Shown one piece after another: positions 7,386 to 15,335 of a stretch of 15,335 nucleotides of DNA. The translations under genes were made by a program, and so were the position numbers. Location of the stretch: the NCBI GenBank assembly GCA_003241215.1, contig QFOL01000067.1:1-15335 (forward strand), written 5' to 3'. Within the stretch, counting starts at the first letter, position 1; each line of letters starts with the position of its first letter. Origin of the DNA: Agrobacterium fabrum. GTDB taxonomy: Bacteria > Pseudomonadota > Alphaproteobacteria > Rhizobiales > Rhizobiaceae. The notes under the pieces were generated by a model. That model was not told the DNA's origin. It searched no databases and worked only from the letters and a program-made list of their open reading frames with translations.

Positions 7386-8432
7386 TCAAATGCCGGCGGC
7401 GGTTTTCGGCGGCAGCGCGTTGCTGGCATTGCCGTTGACAAAGGCCATGTCGTCGGTCGTCAGCTCGATGCTGCGCAGCTCGCGATTGACGAGGAAATGT
7501 TCCGTTTCCTCGACCGTCACGGCGAGATCGAGCGTCGTATCGAAACGCGCCTTGAAGGCTTCGATGATCTCATCGACGATAACCTCGGGAGCGGACGCGC
7601 CGGCCGAGAGGCCGACGGTGCGGATATCGCCGATTTCGTCCCAGTCGATTTCCGCGGCCCGCTGCACCAGCACGGAGCGCTTGGCGCCGGCCCGCAGCGC
7701 CACTTCCACCAGCCGCTTTGAATTGGAGGAATTGGGCGCGCCGACGACGATGAACAGGTCGCAGCCGGGGGCCGCCTGCTTCACGGCATCCTGACGGTTG
7801 GTGGTTGCGTAACAGATGCTGTCGGCGGCGGGCGCCTGAATGGCCGGGAAACGTTCCTGCAGCCTTGCAATGACGCCGGCCGTGTCATCGACGGAAAGTG
7901 TCGTCTGGGTAACGAAGCCGAGATTTTCGCGGTCCAGCGGTTCGTAACGATCGGCATCCTCCACCGTCTCGATTAGCGAGACGGTGCCTTCGGGAAGCTG
8001 GCCCATGGTGCCGATGACTTCGGGGTGGCCGGCATGGCCGATCAGCACCACATGGCGGCCAAGCCGCTGATGGCGCATGGCCTGCTTATGGACCTTGGAG
8101 ACCAGCGGGCATGTGGCATCGAGATAAAAAAGGTTACGCGCCTGCGCATCCTCCGGCACGGATTTCGGCACGCCATGGGCGGAGAAAACCACCGGCTGCT
8201 CGCGGTGCTCGGCGGGAATTTCATGCAGTTCCTCAACGAAAACCGCGCCCTTGGCTTCCAGCCCTTCCACCACATAACGGTTATGCACGATTTCGTGGCG
8301 GACATAGACCGGCGCGCCATAGGCCTTCAGCGCCAGCACGACGATCTGGATCGCCCGGTCCACGCCCGCGCAAAAGCCGCGCGGTCCGCACAGCCTTATC
8401 GTCAAAGGGGGTCTGGAAACGGCGATGTTCAT
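7386..8432 (-). CDS. ispH: 4-hydroxy-3-methylbut-2-enyl diphosphate reductase (IspH/LytB)
   Basis: This 348-residue iron-sulfur enzyme carries out the last step of the non-mevalonate (MEP) pathway, forming IPP and DMAPP. The three cysteines that hold the 4Fe-4S cluster are present: C21 in GFCAGV, C108 in DATCPLV and C207 in ICYATTNRQ. Substrate-binding motifs EIVHN (H50), SAHGV (H86), GHPEV (H136, E138) and [10 protein letters not shown] are also intact. The ATG at 8432 has AAGGAG five bases upstream. The C-terminal tail is slightly long, as is usual in rhizobia. It lies 63 bases after surf1 and is probably cotranscribed with it. IPP feeds the farnesyl chain that CtaB attaches to heme, a plausible but unproven link to the oxidase genes. 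Confidence 0.97.
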   Translation of the reverse strand: MNIAVSRPPLTIRLCGPRGFCAGVDRAIQIVVLALKAYGAPVYVRHEIVHNRYVVEGLEAKGAVFVEELHEIPAEHREQPVVFSAHGVPKSVPEDAQARNLFYLDATCPLVSKVHKQAMRHQRLGRHVVLIGHAGHPEVIGTMGQLPEGTVSLIETVEDADRYEPLDRENLGFVTQTTLSVDDTAGVIARLQERFPAIQAPAADSICYATTNRQDAVKQAAPGCDLFIVVGAPNSSNSKRLVEVALRAGAKRSVLVQRAAEIDWDEIGDIRTVGLSAGASAPEVIVDEIIEAFKARFDTTLDLAVTVEETEHFLVNRELRSIELTTDDMAFVNGNASNALPPKTAAGI

Positions 8433-8495
8433 TCGTGCTCCTTGGCCGGCGCCTTGGTCCTGCCCGATAAACTGCCCTACCGGACGGCGCGCGCT

Positions 8496-9248
8496 TTATT
8501 CACCCTGCGCCTTACCGTTCCGGAAATAGGCAAAACCGGCGACGATGACAAGGGCCACCGCCAACCCATACCACGTTATCGCATATTGCAGGTGATTGTT
8601 GGGCAAATCTATCAGCGTCACACCGCCCTGCGGCCAACCGCCCGGGTTGGCCGCATTGTCAGCATCCACGAAGAAATGGATCAGCCGGTCGGGCGGGATA
8701 TCGGCGCTGGACGCCATGGCCGCGAGATCCTTCCAGTAGAAGATGTTCTTGGCGATGTCATTATCCGGCAGCAGCGAGGACGGTTTTGCAACCAGCGGCG
8801 CGCGCGCCAGCCCTGTTATCGCGACCGTGCCGGAAACCTGGCCGTCAGGTCGTTTGGCCGGTTCCTTCATCTCGAACGGCACGAAGCCGCGATTGACGAA
8901 AAGGATGCGGCCATCGGCAAGCGTCAGCGGCGTATAGATGTAATAACCGGTCTGGCCGTGATGGGTGGCGAAGAAATGCCGTTCGCGGGCATGATCGAAA
9001 GTGCCGGACAGGCTGACCTTGCGATATTCGATATCGCCGCCGCCCTTCGCCATCGCCTCGATATCGACAATTGTGGCCGGGCTGGCGCTGCGGCGCTCCT
9101 CGATATCGGCAAGCAGCGCCTCTTTCCAGTAGAGCCGTTTCACCTGCCAGGTGCCGAGGCCCAAAAGAATGGCAAGCGCCAGCAGCACCAGCGGCGCGGC
9201 GAACCAGACCCGTCTTTCCGCCGCCTTCATGTGGGAAACGTCATTCAC
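8496..9248 (-). CDS. surf1: SURF1 family cytochrome oxidase assembly protein
   Basis: This 250-residue membrane protein has the SURF1 layout. One membrane helix is near the N-terminus and runs into the motif GTWQVKRLYWKE. A periplasmic domain follows with the YRKVSLSGTFDH and RGFVPFEMK segments. A second helix near the C-terminus follows LPNNHLQYAITWYGLA. Bacterial Surf1 binds heme a and helps place it in subunit I. The GTG at 9248 is favoured because it overlaps the DUF983 stop by eight bases, which suggests coupling, and gives a normal length. An internal ATG at 9230 is the alternative; neither has a strong Shine-Dalgarno site. Confidence 0.93.
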   Translation of the reverse strand: MNDVSHMKAAERRVWFAAPLVLLALAILLGLGTWQVKRLYWKEALLADIEERRSASPATIVDIEAMAKGGGDIEYRKVSLSGTFDHARERHFFATHHGQTGYYIYTPLTLADGRILFVNRGFVPFEMKEPAKRPDGQVSGTVAITGLARAPLVAKPSSLLPDNDIAKNIFYWKDLAAMASSADIPPDRLIHFFVDADNAANPGGWPQGGVTLIDLPNNHLQYAITWYGLAVALVIVAGFAYFRNGKAQGE

Positions 9249-9627
9249 GATCAAGCCTGCCTTCGCTTGCATTGTTGCGGTATTGCAGCGCAATCATGAT
9301 CCCCTTCAGCTTGCGCAGCAGCACGAGTGAAACAATCACCGTAAACGGCAACCACAGCATGACATGCACCCATACGGGCGGCGCAAAACGCTGATCGACC
9401 CACAGCGCCAGCCCAACGACCAGAAAACCGACGATCAACATCACAAAGACGGCCGGGCCGTCCCCCGCATCGGCAAAACCGTAATCCAGCCCGCAGGCGC
9501 TGCAGGCGGGTTTTATGGTCAGAAAGCCATCGAACAGCCGGCCATTGCCACAACGCGGGCAGCAGCCCCTGAGCCCGACCTTGATAGGGTCTACCGGTGC
9601 AAAGCTGCCATTTCCCGGTTCAGACAT
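9241..9627 (-). CDS. DUF983 zinc-ribbon membrane protein
   Basis: This 128-residue protein is of the DUF983 family. Its N-terminal half carries a zinc-ribbon-like cysteine set: C22/C23/C26 in GCCPRCGNGRLF, and C42/C45 in ACSACGLDYG. Two membrane helices follow at roughly 57-78 and 86-105. The function is unknown. It lies inside the oxidase cluster between ctaE and surf1 and overlaps surf1 by eight bases, so a part in oxidase assembly or metal handling is a reasonable inference. The ATG at 9627 has GAGG five bases upstream. The length is typical. Confidence 0.9.
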   Translation of the reverse strand: MSEPGNGSFAPVDPIKVGLRGCCPRCGNGRLFDGFLTIKPACSACGLDYGFADAGDGPAVFVMLIVGFLVVGLALWVDQRFAPPVWVHVMLWLPFTVIVSLVLLRKLKGIMIALQYRNNASEGRLDRE

Positions 9628-9685
9628 GAAGACCTCCCGCTTTGGGCCGGTTTAACCTCCGCCCGGCCCGCCTCCCTAAACACAA

Positions 9686-9705
9686 AGGGCGGCACATGCC
9701 GCCCT
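9686..9705 (-). terminator. Terminator-like hairpin after ctaE
   Basis: A perfect 8-bp GC-rich stem with a four-base loop (9686-9693 with 9698-9705) is followed on the minus strand by TTGTGTTT. It lies 22 bases after the ctaE stop. It may partly end the oxidase transcript before DUF983-surf1-ispH, leaving the assembly genes expressed at a lower level or from another promoter. Confidence 0.6.
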
Positions 9706-9727
9706 CCGCGTCAGAAAACAAACCGCA

Positions 9728-10603
9728 TCATTCGGCCAGCGGCGCGCCCCAGCCACCCCAGATATAGATGGCGAAGAACAGGAACAGCCAGACGACGTCA
9801 ACGAAGTGCCAGTACCAGGCCGCAGCCTCGAAGCCGAAATGCTGCTTGGGCGTGAAACCGCCGCCAATGGCGCGGAACAGGCAGACCAGCAGGAAGACCG
9901 TGCCGACGAAGACGTGGAAACCGTGGAAACCGGTGGCCATGAAGAAGGTCGCGCCATAGATCGAATTCTTGAAGTCGAACGGCGCGTGCATGTATTCGTA
10001 AACCTGCACGGTGGAGAACAGGATGCCGAGCGCCACGGTGAGAGCCAGACCGGTGATCAGGCCCTTGCGGTCATTATGCAGCAGCGCGTGGTGCGCCCAG
10101 GTGACGCAGGTGCCCGACAAAAGCAGGATCACGGTGTTATAGAGCGGCAGGTGCCAGGGGTCGATGACCTCGATACCCTTCGGCGGCCATTGCCCGCCGG
10201 TATATTCGAGGCGCGACGCCTGAATGGCCTCGTGCGGGAAGAGGCTGGCATCGAAATAGGCCCAGAACCACGCCACGAAGAACATCACCTCCGAGGCGAT
10301 GAACATGATCATGCCGTAACGCAGATGAAGCGAGACGACCCGGGTGTGGTTGCCCTCATGGGCTTCCTTGATCGTGTCGGACCACCATGCGTACATGGTG
10401 TAAAGCACGATGACGAGGCCGATATAGAACAGCCAGGGATTGGCCAGTTCCGCGCCGAACAGCTTGAAGGAGCCGCCCGACAGGTAACGCATGTAACAGA
10501 CGCCGCCGAAGGTCAGGATGAAGGCGCCGATCGAGGCCAGAAGCGGCCAGGGGCTTGGATCGATGATGTGGTAGTCGTGGTTCTTCTGATGCGTATCTGC
10601 CAT
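9728..10603 (-). CDS. ctaE: Cytochrome c oxidase subunit III
   Basis: This 291-residue protein is predicted to have seven membrane helices and is the third core subunit of the aa3-type oxidase. Family landmarks include HDYHIIDPSPWPLL near the start, the conserved Glu in SEVMFFVAWFWAYF, the GTCVTWAHHALLHND segment, and the closing AAWYWHFVDVVWLFLFF. It has no redox metal; in the family it stabilises subunit I and helps proton and oxygen access. The ATG at 10603 has a GGGGA about nine bases upstream. It lies 61 bases after ctaG. The length is slightly above mitochondrial subunit III, as is normal for alphaproteobacteria. Confidence 0.98.
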   Translation of the reverse strand: MADTHQKNHDYHIIDPSPWPLLASIGAFILTFGGVCYMRYLSGGSFKLFGAELANPWLFYIGLVIVLYTMYAWWSDTIKEAHEGNHTRVVSLHLRYGMIMFIASEVMFFVAWFWAYFDASLFPHEAIQASRLEYTGGQWPPKGIEVIDPWHLPLYNTVILLLSGTCVTWAHHALLHNDRKGLITGLALTVALGILFSTVQVYEYMHAPFDFKNSIYGATFFMATGFHGFHVFVGTVFLLVCLFRAIGGGFTPKQHFGFEAAAWYWHFVDVVWLFLFFAIYIWGGWGAPLAE

Positions 10604-10664
10604 TGCGACAATCCCCGAATGTCTCTTCCCTGATCCGGCCTCAGATAAAAGGCCCGATCTCCTC

Positions 10665-11282
10665 TCACAATTTGCTTTCGCCAGATGAAGTCTTTACCGG
10701 CAAGGACGCAACCGGTTTTTCGGTTTTGGCCGGATAAAACGTATAGGACAGCGTTAAAGTATGAATGCTCTTGGTTTCGCGCGCCGTGGTGATGTCAGGA
10801 TCGATGAAGAACACCACCGGCATCTCCAGCGTTTCACCCGGCTGCAGCGTCGTTTCGGTGAAGCAGAAGCACTCCACCTTGTTGAAATAGGCGCCCGCTT
10901 CCATCGGCGTGACGTTGAAGACCGCCGTGCCCGTGGTCGCCACGGGTGAACGGTTCGTCGCCTTGAAAGTCACCTGCACCGTTTCGCCGATCTTCGGCGT
11001 GACCTTTTTGTCGACCGGCTGGAAATCCCAGTTGAGGCCGTTCGACGTGTTGGCGTCGAAGGTGACATTGATGGTCTTGTCGAGGATGACGTCGGAATAT
11101 TGCTCGACGCGCTGGGTGGTGCCGTTATAGCCGGTGACGCGGCAGAACAGCGTATAGAGCGGCACCGCGGCATAGGCCATGCCGATCATGCCGCAGAAAA
11201 ACACGAGACAGAGCACGAGGATGGAGCGATTGCTCACCCGTTGCTTAGCAGTCCCTGCCGCCTGTGTTTCCATATTCGCCAT
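10665..11282 (-). CDS. ctaG: Cytochrome c oxidase assembly protein CtaG (Cox11)
   Basis: This protein of about 205 residues delivers copper to the CuB site of subunit I. A short cytoplasmic tail leads to one membrane helix ([20 protein letters not shown]). A periplasmic beta domain follows, with [17 protein letters not shown] and the copper-binding pair in VECFCFTE. The start is uncertain. The ATG at 11282 is used; a GTG at 11291 with GGAGG three bases upstream and an ATG at 11273 with GGAGGA ten bases upstream are equally possible and change only a few residues. The neighbours are the coxF-like gene upstream and ctaE downstream, the usual alphaproteobacterial order. Confidence 0.95.
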   Translation of the reverse strand: MANMETQAAGTAKQRVSNRSILVLCLVFFCGMIGMAYAAVPLYTLFCRVTGYNGTTQRVEQYSDVILDKTINVTFDANTSNGLNWDFQPVDKKVTPKIGETVQVTFKATNRSPVATTGTAVFNVTPMEAGAYFNKVECFCFTETTLQPGETLEMPVVFFIDPDITTARETKSIHTLTLSYTFYPAKTEKPVASLPVKTSSGESKL

Positions 11283-11309
11283 GTCCTCCACTCTCCTCCA
11301 GTCAGACCG

Positions 11310-11441
11310 TCAGTGCGAGCCGATCTTGATGATGGTGATGACGTAGAACAGCACCACCAGGCCGGCGAGCAAAACGCCGAGAGCGATATTGCGCCCGCGT
11401 CTCGATTTTTTCTGAGCCGCGCTCAGTTCCACCGTTTCCAT
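11310..11441 (-). CDS. coxF: CoxF-like 43-residue membrane peptide
   Basis: A short gene that a length cut-off would miss. The peptide has 43 residues: a charged N-terminal part ([18 protein letters not shown]) and one hydrophobic helix (about residues 19-40) ending in YVITIIKIGSH. Its ATG shares one base with the ctaB stop (TAATG), and GGGAG lies seven bases upstream. Its stop is 27 bases before the ctaG start. Small single-helix proteins with a similar ending occupy this slot in oxidase clusters of other alphaproteobacteria and are called CoxF; they are presumed assembly or accessory factors. The coding call rests on position, start signals and helix pattern. The name rests on position and resemblance only. 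Confidence 0.8.
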   Translation of the reverse strand: METVELSAAQKKSRRGRNIALGVLLAGLVVLFYVITIIKIGSH

Positions 11442-12394
11442 TACAGGACTCCCGAAATCACGGCCTTCAGGGCCGGTGCGAAATGATCGGCCAGAAGGCC
11501 GGAGAAGATCGCGAAGAGATAAAGCACCGAATAGGCGAACATCTTCTTGGCCGGCAGCATCTTCTCGTCGCCTTCAGGCATGCGCCGGACGTCGATCGAA
11601 CAGTAGATGAAGATCGCGCTCAGCACGGCGGCGAAAATACCGTAGCCGGCGCTCGCAAGGCCAGTGAAATAAGGCGCGACGGCAGCGGCCGCGGTCAGCA
11701 CCGCATAAACGATCATCTGGTTCTTGGTGGAACGCTCGCCCGCCACATTCGGCATCATCGGAATACCGACGGCGCCGTAATCGCGCATCTTGAAAAGTGC
11801 CAGCGCCCAGAAATGCGCCGGTGTCCACAGGAAGATGATGAGGAACAGGATGATGCTATCAAGCGAAACGCCGCCGGTGACGCAGGCCCAGCCGAGCATC
11901 GGCGGGAAAGCGCCGGCAGCGCCGCCGATGACGATGTTCTGCGGCGTCGAGCGTTTCAGCCACATCGTATAGATGACAGCGTAGAAGAAGATGGTGAAGG
12001 CGAGCAGACCGGCGGAGAACCAGTTGACCGCAAGGCCGAGAATGACCACCGAAAAGGCCGACAGCGTCAGGCCGAAGGCCAGCGCCTCGCGCGGCGCAAT
12101 ACGGCCGGACGGGATCGGCCGCCTGGCGGTGCGGCTCATCACGGCGTCGATATCGGCATCGTACCACATGTTGAGCGCGCCGGACGCGCCGGCGCCGACG
12201 GCGATGCAGAGAATGGCGATGATGCCGAGCACCGGGTTGATTTCACCCGGCGCCAGCACCAGGCCGGCAAAGGCCGTGAAGACGACGAGCGACATGACGC
12301 GCGGCTTCAGCAATTCGAAATAATCGCGCGCGCCGGCTTCCGAAAGTTCGGAGCCCTTGACGCCCAGCATGTCGCGATTGTCGATAATGCTCAT
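11441..12394 (-). CDS. ctaB: Protoheme IX farnesyltransferase (heme O synthase)
   Basis: This 317-residue multi-helix membrane enzyme transfers a farnesyl group from farnesyl diphosphate to protoheme, making heme O, the precursor of heme a. The UbiA-type motif [15 protein letters not shown] at 75-89 binds the diphosphate through Mg2+ (N75, D79, D83). The second conserved region is [19 protein letters not shown]. The ATG at 12394 has AGGA about eight bases upstream and gives the usual length; the longer in-frame start at 12556 adds a His- and Arg-rich stretch unlike the family. It is separated from ctaD by 386 bases and coupled to coxF by TAATG. CtaA (heme a synthase) is not in the window. Confidence 0.96.
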   Translation of the reverse strand: MSIIDNRDMLGVKGSELSEAGARDYFELLKPRVMSLVVFTAFAGLVLAPGEINPVLGIIAILCIAVGAGASGALNMWYDADIDAVMSRTARRPIPSGRIAPREALAFGLTLSAFSVVILGLAVNWFSAGLLAFTIFFYAVIYTMWLKRSTPQNIVIGGAAGAFPPMLGWACVTGGVSLDSIILFLIIFLWTPAHFWALALFKMRDYGAVGIPMMPNVAGERSTKNQMIVYAVLTAAAAVAPYFTGLASAGYGIFAAVLSAIFIYCSIDVRRMPEGDEKMLPAKKMFAYSVLYLFAIFSGLLADHFAPALKAVISGVL

Positions 12395-12780
12395 TTCCTG
12401 TCCTGTTTCCTTCGAACGCCGCGTGAAGCGACGTCCCCTGCAACGGCCCGAAAACGAATGTGATTTCCGGAATGCGCGATGCGTCAATTCATGGGTCCCG
12501 AACGTCCTGGCATGAGCGGCGCCGGGCAAAACCGATGCCATTTTCCGGCTTTTCACCGCACCCTGCCGCCATTCGTCTGCGCTTGCATTTCATAAAGGCC
12601 AGATTTGGCATTTATCACGTCCGGCGCATGTATCACGTCGGACGGCAGGCATCGCTTGGACAAAATGTCACGCGGCAGGAGAGACTGCCCGTTCGGGAAA
12701 CGGCACGGACCGAACCGCGCCGTCCCTCTTTTTCAGCGCCGGGAATTCGCGGGCCCTGCCCGCGCCTTCCGGCCCGCGCA
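12395..12780 (-). promoter_or_regulatory. Structured 386-bp non-coding gap between ctaD and ctaB
   Basis: No convincing gene is seen on either strand. Just past the ctaD stop is a GC-rich hairpin (12748-12754 with 12758-12764) without a U-run. In the middle is an inverted repeat (ATAAAGGCCA at 12592-12601, TGGCATTTAT at 12606-12615, one mismatch), abutting two tandem copies of GCATNTATCACGTC (12608-12621 and 12626-12639, period 18). A TTGACG (12487-12482, minus strand) lies about 90 bases before the ctaB ATG and could be a -35 box, but no good -10 follows. The layout suggests a separate promoter and operator for ctaB onward. Confidence 0.45.

Positions 12781-15335
<2,555 letters not shown>

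Noticed and set aside
7295..7441. Possible N-terminal extension of thrB overlapping the 3' end of ispH
   Set aside because: The added residues are Arg- and Pro-rich and unlike the conserved N-terminus of the family, which begins at AVYTDITED.
8025..9299. A 424-codon plus-strand open frame opposite ispH and surf1
   Set aside because: It spans two well-supported minus-strand genes and the gap between them, with no domain of its own.
11483..12463. A 326-codon plus-strand open frame opposite ctaB
   Set aside because: The composition is low-complexity and charged, with no recognisable domain. It is the antisense shadow of ctaB.

Overview
The window is ordinary chromosomal DNA from an alphaproteobacterium of the Rhizobiaceae. 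Agrobacterium is the most likely genus. This rests on the GC-rich codon use, the gene order ctaC-ctaD-ctaB-coxF-ctaG-ctaE-DUF983-surf1-ispH-thrB-rnhA, the ThrB-type homoserine kinase of the kind found in rhizobia, and paired-palindrome intergenic repeats of a kind common in these genomes. The genus is an inference from recognised protein families, not a database match. I found no mobile element, tRNA, rRNA, CRISPR array or phage gene.

Left part (1-5800): mostly single-gene units. A GGDEF-EAL cyclic-di-GMP protein, cut by the left edge, converges on a zinc-ribbon metallopeptidase gene. A perfect 29-bp inverted repeat lies between them. Next come a CsbD-like stress protein gene, with a near-perfect EcfG-type general-stress promoter in front of it, and a YqgE/AlgH gene, both on the minus strand. 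Divergent from YqgE is a secreted DsbD-alpha-like protein with a CxxxC pair, followed by a terminator. A single-cysteine Prx5-type peroxiredoxin comes next. It converges on a Dabb-domain gene across a second, decayed copy of the palindromic repeat.

Right part (5889-15335): one long minus-strand block whose transcription enters from the right edge. It encodes the aa3-type cytochrome c oxidase and its assembly factors: ctaC (CuA subunit II, start cut off), ctaD (subunit I with a His/Asp-rich N-terminus), a 386-bp gap with operator-like repeats, ctaB (heme O synthase), a 43-aa CoxF-like membrane peptide, ctaG/Cox11 (CuB insertion), ctaE (subunit III), a DUF983 zinc-ribbon membrane protein and surf1. 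After the oxidase genes come ispH (isoprenoid precursors), thrB and rnhA. Stop/start overlaps at ctaB-coxF (TAATG), DUF983-surf1 (8 bp) and thrB-rnhA (ATGA) point to translational coupling. A terminator-like hairpin follows ctaE.

No previously undescribed system is evident. The most useful observations are the EcfG promoter before csbD, the small coxF gene that is easy to miss, the structured ctaD-ctaB gap, the His-rich tail of CtaD, the DUF983 protein fused by overlap to surf1, and the stand-alone DsbD-alpha-like protein.
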